DNA of 64,000 nucleotides from Campylorhamphus procurvoides (Eukaryota; Chordata; Aves; Passeriformes; Dendrocolaptidae), in assembly GCA_013396655.1 (NCBI GenBank), contig WBMV01004761.1:572661-636660 (forward strand). The letters are read 5' to 3'. A model generated the notes under the pieces. It saw only the letters and a list, made by a program, of their open reading frames with translations, made no database searches and was not told the DNA's origin. This document shows positions 13,001-24,731 of this stretch, piece by piece (position 1 is the first letter of the stretch; each line of letters starts with the position of its first letter). The position numbers were made by a program, and so were the translations under genes.

Positions 13001-16000
13001 TGTATGCTATAGTTTAGAAATCTGACCTATTTCCTTTAATCTACACTAACCGTGGGAGCTCTCAGAGGGCTCAGAAACTGTGCACAACCTCACCAGGTCC
13101 CTTGCAACACAGGCTTTAAAGAAAAAGTTGCATTCAAAAGTAAAAATCATCCTTTGATGGATATGAAATTAATCAAAAATAGGGGGAAGAGGAGACTTTG
13201 AACTTAAGCAACAGCAAACTTATTATGAGTCCTGTTTCCTCTGCATATGAATGAAAGCTGAACTCCCCGAGATGCAGCCTCCATCACCCGTGTGAGCTCC
13301 TTCCAGGGGAATTCCAGAAAACAGCTAGAGATGCATCTGGTAAATACAAATACACGATTAACAGCAACTGACCCAATGGCAGGATCTCAGTCAAACATTT
13401 TAAATGAAATCTGAAGCTTACAGTAAGTCCCAGATTGCCTGTTTGTGGTACTGCATATCCCCAGTGCTTGAGGGGCAGCGTTCCCCAGTTGGTAGGCTGC
13501 CATCTGCAGAAAGGCTGCCGAGGGGGATGGCAAGACTGCCAAAGTGTGTACTAAATCCCAAACAAAAGCAATGTTGCTTCTTTCTGCCCCTCTCTCAATA
13601 CTATCCTTAAAGGTCCAGAAGTCACCTCTCTGAACACCTTTTCTCTTTCCAAAGGCATCAGTCAAGCATATTTTTCCCTGACACACATACAAAAGGGCTT
13701 CATTTTTTTTCCCCAAATGATGATTTACTTTTCACTATAGGAAAAGGCTGAGAAAAAGAAGGCTGAGAATCCCGCTTCTAGGTACCCTTTTCTCAGTAGA
13801 AGCAGAGGTTTTTGTAAAAAATATTCATGGTCCATTTGGAGTCTGTTCTCTTCCTACAATCAGAGGTGCCATTTAAAAAGAGAAGCAGACCTGCTCTCCT
13901 TCTAGTTGAAGCCAATGACAACATTTCTTATCCTAAATCACCCTCATCTTTTCCTTCTCTCATTATACAACTGCTTTTCCCAGGCTCCCAGCCTTTCTCA
14001 ACAGCAGTGCCCCAGCCCCCTCTGTTTCTTTTTTACCAGAGCTGGAGACTATATTCCCTTCCCATGAGAAAATGCCATTATAATATTTGCTGATTTTTCT
14101 TTTTTTTAACCCTTCCACCCCACTCCCGTTTTTGTTTCCTTTTGACACCAGTGACACATTGGGAAGAGCTTTCCACCCAGCCATGCCCACTGATACTAAG
14201 CCTCCTGGCCAAACAGCTACAGCTGATTTAAAACAGTCCTGTGAACAAACTGTCTGACCAGTCCCTTGCCATGCACCTTCCCCCAGCTTGGTTTGCTTCT
14301 ATTGACTTGAGGTCCAGATGTTCCCACTGCCTTTCTCATGCCTCCTTCAGAGCAGAGATAACACTGTCCCAGGGAGGAAACCTCTGGGCCTCATTCACAA
14401 AGTTGAAAATGCATTTTGGATGCAGTCTACATCGCAAAGTATCCCAACAGCAGCGACATACTTGTCTCATTGCTTTGATCAGGCCACTCGACGAGAATAT
14501 CAAGTGTACCAGTAGGACATTTGCCAAGACCAGCTATGAAAATTTAAGAGGTGGGCACTGGCTGCCCTGTGACAAAATCCTCTTACTACTCTGTGCAGAG
14601 AAGCATTTACAGGCTCACTGCAGTTTTGTTTTGCTTGTTTTAAGTGATGGGAATTTCGCTTCTGTTTCCAGGATTCACATGCAGCCAAAGGGGTTTTCCA
14701 AAACAAAACCATTACAACCTGCAAAAATATGGGCCCAAAGGGCATTCTGACTGCACGAAATCAGGAATATTATAATACTAGTAATAATTTGAATAATGAG
14801 AGCAGTCAGGTTGAGAGAGCTGATCAGAAAGAAATAAAGGTGAGTTTTGGAAAGTCGTATAGCCCTTGATGCTCCTGCAGAGCCAGTTCTGCCTTTGGAC
14901 TCCCAATGTCAGGAGAAAACCACCCTGAATAGAGGTCACTGCACAGCATCACTGTAGGGGTCCTTACACCTGTACAACATCATCATTTGGCTGCATTTGA
15001 GGGGAACCCCAATATTCCCATGCATGGCTTGACCCCGCAGAGGCGGTGAGTCTGTGGGACCAGCCAGGCACCCAGCACACAGTTCTCCCCACCTCCCTCT
15101 TTTTCAAAGGGTCCTTTCTTATCATCCCCCATGCCTCCCCCCCACCCCGCCCAACCTCCCCATTTCCACACATTACTGGCATTCAAGGCAAATATTTCTC
15201 CCAGCCCCTTCAGTCTTGTGTGTGTCCCCCGGCTTTTAGGAGGCCCCTTTATCAGGCAAGATCACTGCGAGCCGGGCAAACATTACCTCAGGGGCACCGT
15301 GAATCAGGGCTGGGGGCGTGAATAGGCCCCACACATTCTCTCCAGCCTCTTCCCTTTCCTATAGCAACCAAGTTGGGAGCAGGCAGGTCACACAGCCCCT
15401 CCGTTGTGTGGAGAGCCCCGCTGGGGCCGGGGGGGCAGCTATTTGGTGGGAGCGGGTCACAGGGAGACCAGGTTGGGAACAGGGGTCCCGAGGGCAGCAC
15501 TCAGCCCTCTGCAAATATGGCAGGGGGTGCCCTGGCTTCCTGCTCGGGGCCTGGCCAGTGGCTGTGTCTGGCTCTCTCTTCCCTGTCAAGCAAAGCCATC
15601 TTTTCTGGCGTGAAAGGGAAGCTGCTCAGCTCCACCCCAGTCTTTTCTGCCCCTCAGAGAGGGGAAAGGAAAGCAGTATAACAAAACCCCCTCTGTGTTA
15701 GCTGCAGATCCCAAAGGAGAGCACCAGGCAAAAGGGAAGGAAGGAGCAGGAGAAGCCTGACAGATCTTTCCACCAGCAGAGGTTCCTGCAGAAGTCTTAG
15801 GGACCCTCTACCATCAGAGCCAAGCCCTGCATGCTGTCTCCCCAAGGGAGCATCCCAAACCAAGACATCGTGCATGCCTCTCCACACTAAGCCCCAGGTC
15901 TCCCTGACAGATTCTTATGGGGAAGCTCCTGGTGAGACCCTCAGCCTTGACACATACTGCAGCACCAGGGTGGCAGATATCTTCCTGTACCATCAGGACT

Positions 16001-16637
16001 TGGTATGGCAGTGCCTTAGGCTGGCATCAGCTGCATCTATCACCAAATCTCAAAGCATAATGTGGACCTCGTTTCAGTAGTCCCCTCATCTTTCACCAGG
16101 CATGAACACCCACTCCCTCTCAGCATCCAGAAGGCCTTCTACAGCCCTGTGCATGTACTCTCTTGTTCCTTTCCCCAGCACAGGGCTCTTTGCAGTTTCT
16201 TCCCAGGGGAATTTGCAGTGCACAGATCATGCAGTGTTTAGCTAGAGATGCCAAAAGGCCATCTGTCCTCTCACTTCTGACCTCACACAGGTCACTCCAC
16301 TCTTGGCATGCTTCCCTCTGTGAGTGTGGGGAGGAGGGTCTAAACACAGTTGCACAAAAAGACCAGCTTTCACCTGGCCCCATTTCTGGGTGCCCTTGGG
16401 GAGAGCAGACAAGGCACACACCCTAGCACCAGCTGTGTGACCCAGGACAGCACTGATCAACAGCCTGGGAATGGGAGGCAATCTGCATTTTCACAGGAGA
16501 AAGGGAAGAGGATGCCATTTTGGCTCTGTGAAGTTTTCTCTTGCAAAATATTTATGATCTGATGTGACAGGGAGAGTCACAGGCAAAACTCTAAGTGCAA
16601 CAGCACCCTCCCTGTGGCTCCACACATAAGGAACAAG
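4097..16637. other. Gene-free stretch
   Basis: No coding exon or recognisable repeat was seen. Open frames up to 188 codons occur (for example 9365-9931, - strand), but none resembles a known protein. A doubled CCCTAA occurs near 7688-7700 and is too short to mean anything. A G+C-rich, C-tract-rich segment lies at about 15040-15600 (15131-15160 is largely C). The left end (4097-5800) might hold further decayed Gypsy sequence that I cannot identify. Confidence 0.55.
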
Positions 16638-16950
16638 CACAGCTGTGCTGAGTCAAAGTGAGCATCCATGTAGCCAAGTGCTCCATCTCCAGCACCGGCT
16701 GATAGATGCCTGAGGGAGAAAAGAAGAGCAGTCCAACAATGATATTGCCTCTACATGCTCTCCCAGGCTGATTCTAGCTCAGGACTTCCTGAGACAGAGG
16801 ATGTCTTCATATCTAATGCCCCTTGAGGGGCTTTTACTCCTTGAGTCTGACTAATAATCTTCAGGAGTCAGATTTTTATCACTCACTGCATCCTGATGCT
16901 TACCCAAGAGTTGTGTGAAGGACTAATCCCTTTTGCTTTTGTGCTGCACA
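16638..16950 (-). mobile_element. Ancient CR1/L3-like LINE 3' fragment
   Basis: Recognised from memory of the old CR1/L3-like repeat shared by birds, turtles and crocodilians. Blocks such as CTGATAGATGCCTGAGGGA, CTCTCCCAGGCTGATTCTAG, CTCAGGACTTCCTGAGACAGAGG and GTTGTGTGAAGGACTAATCCC occur in the right order and spacing over about 310 bp. Orientation is inferred from the relation of these blocks to the CR1 reverse strand. It is much more diverged than the other CR1 copies here. Confidence 0.68.
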
Positions 16951-17276
16951 GGATATTGCCTTCCCCTGGCATCTCAAATAAACAAAAAATAACATTAAAT
17001 GGGAATTTTACTTCTGGAAGCATGATGGTGTCTAGGATCCCAGAGCAGATCCTTTGAACCCAGACTTAGGGTAAGATGTTGGATACACCCACAGAGCAAT
17101 GGGATGAACAGGAAAGTGAGCTCACTACAGTATCTTTTTCATCATGCCTACATGTGGTGGGGCTTGCTGCCTTTCCACAATAAAGCCGCAGCTCCTGGGG
17201 TTGATACTGTGCTTAGCTGTATGGGACAGCTCCTGCCTCTGCCAGGGAGACCTTCCAGGAAACTCCTGCAGCATCC
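16951..17276. other. Gene-free spacer between ancient CR1 and solo LTR
   Basis: Nothing is recognised in this interval. Confidence 0.6.
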
Positions 17277-17281
17277 AATGG
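17277..17281. repeat. Target-site duplication of the solo LTR, left copy (AATGG)
   Basis: AATGG immediately precedes the TG terminus. The identical pentamer follows the CA terminus at 17848-17852. A 5-bp duplication fits ERVL-type integrases. Confidence 0.88.
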
Positions 17282-17847
17282 TGTAGTGGGTTACTCTTGG
17301 CTAGATACCAAGTGCCTACCCAGCTGTTTTATCACTCTCCTTCCCAGCCAGACAGGGGAGAGAGAAAAAGATGGAAAACAACTCATAGGTTAAGATAAGG
17401 CAGTTTAATAAAGCAAAAGTAAAGTTTGCATGTGCACAAGAGAAGGGGGAAATAGCAAGGTTTATTCTCTACTTCCCATTAGCAAGCGATGTCTGGCCAT
17501 TTCCTGGGAAACAGGGCTTCAGCACGTGTAGAGGTCGCTCATCAGGCAACCACAGTAAACAATGAATACCTCCCCTTCCTCTTTCTTTCCTTAGCTTTTA
17601 TGTCTGAGCTGACAACATATGGTATGGGGTATCCCTTCGGTTAGTTGGTGTCAGCTGGCCTATTTGTGTCCTTTCCCAGGTTCTTGCCCTTTATTGGGGA
17701 AGGAATGTTACAGTGCTGATGCTGTGCTCAGCAGTAGCCAAAGGACTGGTGTGTTATCAGCACCTTCCTAGCTACCAGTGCAAAGCATGGCTACTATGTG
17801 AGGGCTACTATGGGGAAATTAATTCCATCACAGTCAGACCCAATACA
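17282..17847 (-). mobile_element. Solo LTR of an ERVL-like endogenous retrovirus
   Basis: The element is 566 bp, begins TGTAGTGGG and ends CCCAATACA (TG...CA termini), and is flanked by the perfect 5-bp duplication AATGG. The text matches a widespread avian LTR family. Key blocks are the CTGTGCTCAGCAGTAGCCAAA segment near 17725-17745, CACCAACTAACCGAAGGGAT on the reverse strand, and the TTATCTTAACCTATGAG end region. Read on the - strand, a TATA-like CATAAAAG lies at 17595-17602 and an AATAAA at 17461-17466, giving a normal U3-R-U5 order. No internal retroviral gene remains on either side, so it is a recombinant solo LTR. Confidence 0.9.
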
Positions 17848-17852
17848 AATGG
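17848..17852. repeat. Target-site duplication of the solo LTR, right copy (AATGG)
   Basis: A perfect match to 17277-17281, which fixes the LTR boundaries exactly. Confidence 0.88.
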
Positions 17853-20800
17853 CATCACGAATTCAGCCACATTTTTCTCATTTTTACATTGCTCTCCTAG
17901 ATTATCTTCTGCAGCCCTCTCCCTGGAGCCATTTCAGTCACTGTCATGGCATATGTCTCACAGAGAATGGCCACAGATTGGGTGCAGTCCCCTCCTTGGG
18001 CTCAGCATAATCCATCAGAGAGCTCCCAAGTCATTCCAGAGCTCTCAAATCTAAAAACAGATATATTCAACAAGATTTTGTCTTCCAGGAGAGAAAGTAG
18101 GATAGGCTGTAGAGGTGTAGATATGAAAGGGACCGTGCTCAGGCATCACCAGCATTATCTGAGAGATATTAGTCTAACTCCTTCTGAAAACATTGCAGAA
18201 AGGATCTGCCACTGTGCTCTTGTACTGTTTGCCCCAGAATTAACTGGCCTGACAGAAAACTTTTCTTAATATCATAGCTCAAATATTCATGGACACTTAT
18301 GCGTGCTAAGCCTCATACCAGCTGGAGCTTTTCCAGGACCTGTGGTTTTACTCCTAAGTATAGACGGAAACTGTCAATTTGAGTTCTCATGTGTTTCCAA
18401 AATGAGTGTGTTGTGGTTATTTTACTAACGTTTTTTTATGTCACAGTAGCAGCCACGAGGCACTATGAATTGTACAGATGGTGAGGAAAGAACGGTCTTC
18501 CCAAAATCCTACATGATTCATGGAGAATTAAGATCCTGACAAAAGGTGGGTAGCAGGGAGCAGTGGGCCAGGAAAGCGATAGTGATGGTGACTAACATCC
18601 TGAAAGCCAGGAGCCGTTTTGGCTCTCCTACCCACGCCTGAGACCCTCCATCACTTGTGGTTTAACAGTCATATATTCCACTTTCTAAAAAAGCTTTCAC
18701 TCTACCCCAAAGGCTTGTGCAAGGCCCACCCAAACAACGGAAGAAACTCACTGACCAAATGAAAACTGATTGCACCCAAAGTGCTGACACACGTACCACA
18801 CGACCCAGCCAGGAGCCGAGTATGAGTGTTTCCACCACTCTTGGGCTCTTGGGAACTTCACAGCTCAGCAAGAGGATAGAAATAACTCTTTGAAAGAAGT
18901 GCATTTTTAAGTGGATAGTGCCCCTTCAATAAGTTGCAACGTCCTTTGCCAAGAGATAACTGAGTCTATCCCAGGATATTTTGGGTTGTAGGTAAAATAT
19001 CTGATGCCTTTTGTTGGATCAAGGGTACAGAAGTCCCTCCTTGCCCTGGCTTCTCTCTTGCTCTGTGACAAGAAATCATCCTCCATCCCAACATCCATAA
19101 CCATTCCCACCACATAGCAAGGCTTGCACTCCCCAAGGCAATGGAGAAAACCAGTCCTTTGATCATGCACTGAAGATCCTGCTGGTCATATCACGAGGAA
19201 ATTCTGGGGAACAGCAAAGAGCAGGCTGCTGGTTGCAGGAACAGTTTACAGAGTCCATGACCTGCTCCTCACAGGCCTCTGAGGTCTTCAGGAAAGAGGG
19301 GTTATAAGAAGGAACAGGTCCTGTGCCAGAGAATGTGGTCTGGCAGACTTTGAGCTGGGGACTGTAAAACCAATTCCATGGGTGACATGATGGAGTAAGG
19401 CAGTGTTGTGTGCATGGTGAGCTACCAGATGTTACATCAAGTGTAAGACACAAGTTGGCATAGTATTACCCTCCAACATCATCTCGACCCACTCCAGAGC
19501 TGGACACTGCCTCAGCCTGAGGTCATTGCCTCGTGCACCCAAGCTTGGACCACATGGGACCACAGGGAAGGGTTTGTGCTGGTTCCCAACCCCCAGCAAG
19601 GTTGGCAACCAGCACCAAGAGTGGCTAACCACCACCATGGCATAGATAGTCTCAGAATGCAGAGCCACCCGCATTCCTTCTCCCTGACTCTAGGGAAGAA
19701 AACCAGGCACTGGCTGGCAACTGACTATGTCATTGGGGTTTAGGATATTGGCCAAGTTGGTGGGTTCAGTGTGTTGGCCATGCTGCAGGCAGGGCTGGCT
19801 ACATTCACAGTGCAGCAGGAGAATAGATTGCTAATAGGTCCCCTGCCTCAGCGACAGAGAGCTCTTGCCACTCTCCACCAAAAAAAACCTGTCCTTGAGG
19901 AAAAAGCCTGGTGGAGAAGGCAACTCCCAGCGCTGGCCAAGTGGATCTGGTAGTGGGCTCTTTGTCTCTGCAAAACTCAAAGGCTCAGTAAGGGAAATTA
20001 CCAGGAGTCCTGAACTGTCAGACAATGTTCCATTCTAACACAGAGGTGATACCAGTCACAACTTTTGCCCTAAGCCACATAGCATCTTTGTTGTTCTCAG
20101 CCTTTGCCTCTTCACCACGTGTGAAGAAGGAGAAAACACGATTCTGGGATTAAAGCAATGGGCTCAGGACTCCTTTGTCTGGATGCAGCACGCCTCAGTC
20201 GCCCCTCCAGGAGCCATGGCTGACAGTCCCCTGCCCTCTTTTCCTGGGATGATGGGAAAAAAAATCCCATCTGCTGAGGATTGTGTAGGCATCAGCCTCC
20301 ATGCTTCCTGAAGAGAAGCAGGTGAACACGTTGCTTGTGCGTCATATTTGCAGTTTATTTAAAATCAAAGGCAGGCAGGAGAATAGCAGGGATGCGTTGG
20401 CTAAGGGCCGCTTATCCTGCCACCTCCATGCATGCAAAGCCTCCACTTGAGGCATCTGTGCCTCTCCAGGGACACCTCCTCTGCTCCCGGACTGTGGGCA
20501 GAACTCTTTCTTTCCAACTACCTCCTGCCCTTCAGCCCTGCAATTGTCTGTGAATGAAAAGGAGCTATTCTTGCTAGCTCTCTTAAAACCCAGTTCTCAG
20601 AAAAGGCACTTCCACCTAAAAAAAAAATAATGACCTATGTTAACAGGAGCCTTCGGCAAGGCACCCACCTTTGTCTTCCTGCCTCATTGCCACCCACCCA
20701 AATCAGCAAGAGCAGTGGGTGGCATTTACAGAATATCTCCCTGCTGAGAAGCAAAAGCACCAGGAAGGTGGCCCAGCTACCAGAGTGGGAAATTCAGTGG

Positions 20801-23800
20801 TTTGAGAGCACTTGGCCTCAAATCGAAGTGGTTTATTTCTGGTAACTCAGCCACAGCAGCTTCCAGTAACGCTCATAAAGCTCTTTTCCGCTTGGGAGAC
20901 AGCGACTTCCAAGGGCCATCTTAGCTAGCATTATAGTCTGGCTTCCCTTAAAACATGCTGGTGGTAGGCTGAAGTCAATGTGGAAGCTGAGGCTGCCCAA
21001 GATCCCACGTGGGGGACACTAGAGATTTCCTAAGAGAACCCACAAGGCACTTTTACACCAAAAGTATTGACAAGCCAACCTCATATGGTCTGGCCAGCAT
21101 CCATGTGTTTGGAGAACAAGGGAGCAGGATGGCTTACGAAGACTGCCTGTTCCTGGCATTCCTCAGATCTGCCTTATCCAGTCAGGAACTCCTAAAGACC
21201 TGCTCTGGACAGGTTGCTCACATCACCTCACTCCCACCAAGCCCAAGACAGGGCAGTCTTTGCTGGGAACAGCTGTGGCGTCTACTTACATCTGCTCTAG
21301 ACCTAATGATGTCTTGCATTTGCACTGTCCCTTGGGGAAGCTGGGATGTTGCCTGAAAGGCATCTCATGGGGAAGCTACAAGAACAAAACCACAGCACAT
21401 TCAAGCCTAGCCTTGCCCAGAGCTGTTGTACATCCAGATCCAGCAACTCCACGCAGTAAATGTGCCACCAGAGCTGCACCAAAGTGAAGTTGAAGAAGGC
21501 ACAGTCCAGCCAGCTACCACAAACCATTCTCTTACCATGCCAGACCCCATCACTGACTGCTAGCCTGCTTGTCACCAAACAGAAACATGAGGTCTCATCT
21601 GTCATGGTGTCCTGCCTCTCTGCCCCAATGGAAAACAGTAGCAGAGTCACCCTCAGAGCATCAACTTCAGTAAAGCATCACCTGTGCTCCCCACAGCACC
21701 CCTTGCACTGTGTGAGGTTTCTCCTGACTGCATGTGTCCAGCTACCCACCACTGACACAGCTGCGCGCTCAGCCCTGAGGACTTGACCCTGGCCAAAGTT
21801 TGCAGATCCTGGCTTCAGTGGCTAAACAGCACCACCTGGGGCACTTCATAAAGCAGGAGGCTAGTGCTGTTTCTTTGCCATTAAAAATATTCCATGTGTT
21901 CTGCACTTAATTGTTCAGCTGGTGGCAAGAGATGCACAATCACCCCTTTTATCTGCCTGGAGGTTGGCCCCTTTGCATTTCAGCCTGTGCCCCATTCACC
22001 TGGGACTGAAAAGTGTGAGACACCAGAGCCTCTCTGAGTTTCCCTGCAACATTCATTCCACTATCGCATTGTGCTTATTTCCTTTTCTAGCTACCAGCAA
22101 GCTCATAGTACTCCCTTGCTTGAGGCCAGGCACTTGCCCCAGCAAACTGCTCCCTGTCCTGCCTCCTATCTTGCCATTTTGGGGCTCAGAGCTGGTCATG
22201 AGTCTCTGAATAGGAACACAGCACCGAGATGGGGAAGGATGGAGCAGCAAGGAAAGACAAAACCTCTGCCTATGGAAAGCACACCTGATGAGTACATGTA
22301 ACTTGGCCTCAGCAGCATCCCAGTCTGTGCGAACAGACATATGCATGCAAACACACCAGCAACAGGCACACATACCCAGGCATTACCATCTAACACCAGC
22401 ACATAGGTTCCAGAACCCAGTGCAATGGAACTACCCCTGAACCTCCAGGATCTGCTTCCCGTTCATCCCCTCTTATAGGGACTACCCAAAGAATTGTTGC
22501 CAGTCATCTTCCAACACAAAAATCAGGGTGAGAGCATCAGGGAGGTTGACATAGCAGATCCCATCTTCCACTCAGGTAGGCAAGCACTGCCAGTTCGCTG
22601 GAGCCAGTCAGGGGATGTTGCTAGCTAAAGGAGAAGTGATTTCACTCCCTGCTGATGTGGAAATTATGGGGATCATCTGAGAACCCATCTCCACCCCCTC
22701 TGCTGCTTCAGGCTGTGCTCTGGCCTTTCCTTGGGGCAGTCATTTTAATGACTATGTCTGAATTTCCTGCCAAGTTTCAGTCACAGGGAGGGAGAGAGAA
22801 ATGCATGCAGTCGAGGGGAAAGGGGAGCGAGGCAAAGGGAGGGAAAGATATGCTATCTTCAAAACGTCAGCTTGGGAGAGAAGGGCCTGAGCAAATGAAA
22901 GCACGCAAAGCAACATATGCTAGCAATGGATGGCTTTTCTCCCAGGACAGCCAAGGAGCAAAGTTGGGCAGGGAAGTGAGGTGCTGCAGTGAGGGAGAAA
23001 CGCAGCCAAAGAGTGAAGAACCCTAACAGGGAAGGCAGAGGAAAAAAGGGAAAAGGTGAATAAGGGTGTAAGCATCTCCATCCTCCCCAGAGACTCCTAG
23101 TAACCAGGAGTATCTAGGAGCCTTCAGGCTCTAGACAAGGACATTAGTGAAGATTAACAGCCAGTAGAGTACAGGTGGCCAGGGCAACTTGAATGCAGCT
23201 CAGGCTTTCAAGGAGTTTGCTGATCACTGAAGTTCATAAACACAGGAGCCCTATGCTGCCTCTTAGTACCACCAGCCCTCTCTCTGGGAAGCCCAGCAAC
23301 AATAGCACATGACTCTAATACATGACATTTTCCAATCAAGGCATGTTTCCTTCCTTTCTGTGCCTGTGTGTCTCACCATTCTGCAAAGGAAAATGCCAGC
23401 AGGGACATAGCCATATCCTGTGTGCCCCAAAAGGGCACCATGGTTGGGGGCTTGCCTGTCCTTTTGGTTCCCTGGCTGCTGCTCAGAGGATCTCTCCTCT
23501 GTCTGCCAGGGGCTCTAGGTGTGTAAGACTGGGTGAGGCTCCTTGGTGAGGAACCCAAAGCCTCTTCTGCTCATGTCTTTCTGCCTCTCTGATCCAGTCA
23601 TGCCACTGCTACCACCCCACTTAGTTTGGACTCTGGACAAATGAACCTTGAACTTGCCCTGTCCTCCTGCAGTGACCGACTTTCCCCAGGGATATGCTGG
23701 AAGTGTCTCCCCAGGTCAGCTGTGCTTGTCACTGTGGTGTTTTGCCAAGCCAGGACTCAAGTGCAATGTCGCCTGAGCTTCTACGATCCACGTGACTTCC

Positions 23801-24685
23801 CTGTGGTACCCCAGCAGCCCCAGCACATAAAGGAGAGCAGTAACACCTTTTTCTCGTTTTTGGAGAAAGAACAAAAAAAGACAGTGGTAAAAACAAAAGA
23901 TCTGATGGTACCTGCAGTGTCACCTCTCTGTGCAGACTTTGGTTCCTTCTCTCCTCAGTTCTGCAAATAGCAACCGATACTATGCATTGATACTAATGCC
24001 AATGTTTTAATCACTGTTACTAATAACATAGTTGATATTAATTAACAGTGCTTTCCAAGGACTGGAGAAAAGCCTTACAGCAGATATAGAGGAGAATGAA
24101 ATTAAGGAGATGAACATGGATGGATATCCTACACCTGCACTCCCCACACCACACTCAGTCCCTATGCCACTGCTCCCCACTATCCCATGACCTATCTGGC
24201 ATCTCCCAAAGAGCACTGTGGCATTGGGACAATATCTTGGGCTTCCTCACACCCCACTAGCAGACATCACATTGAGCCTTCCTTCACGGCAGCACTGAGC
24301 TAGCCTGGAAACCTCTGTGAACGGCCAAAGAGAGGAAATTAATGCCAAGGCTGCTTCACCATGAAGCCTCAGAAGCCAATCAGGGAACTTTATTAAAAAG
24401 TAATAATAGTGATAAAAAGAGAGAAAAGTAAACCACCTTGGAAGCTGTTCAGCCACAAGGGCTGGGAGCACGGGAGGCCCTTTCAAATGCAAACATGAGA
24501 GAGCCTACTCAGGGCCAAGCACAGCTCAGGACAGCAGATTGCAGTTACCAGCTGTGCTGAGGTCCAGCACCAGATCACTTCTGATCAAAACCAGCCCCTG
24601 CTGGGAATGAAACACATTCCCTCACCACTTTTTGCCAGGATCAATTCTTTCCTGGACAGCAATGAATGAATGAAGGCATTTCACG

Positions 24686-24731
24686 GAAGCTGGTGGCATC
24701 TCTTCACAGAAGCTGGTGGCATCTCTTCCCA
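24686..24731. repeat. Tandem duplication, 2 x 23 bp
   Basis: Two adjacent copies of GAAGCTGGTGGCATCTCTTC plus CaCA/CcCA-type ends, differing at one base. The near identity implies a recent duplication. Confidence 0.9.

Noticed and set aside
15040..15600. G+C-rich segment as a second CpG island
   Set aside because: It is rich in C and G tracts, but CpG pairs are sparse, so it lacks a promoter-like signature.
18035..18290. Possible old interspersed repeat
   Set aside because: It has a repeat-like feel, but I could not match it to a named family.
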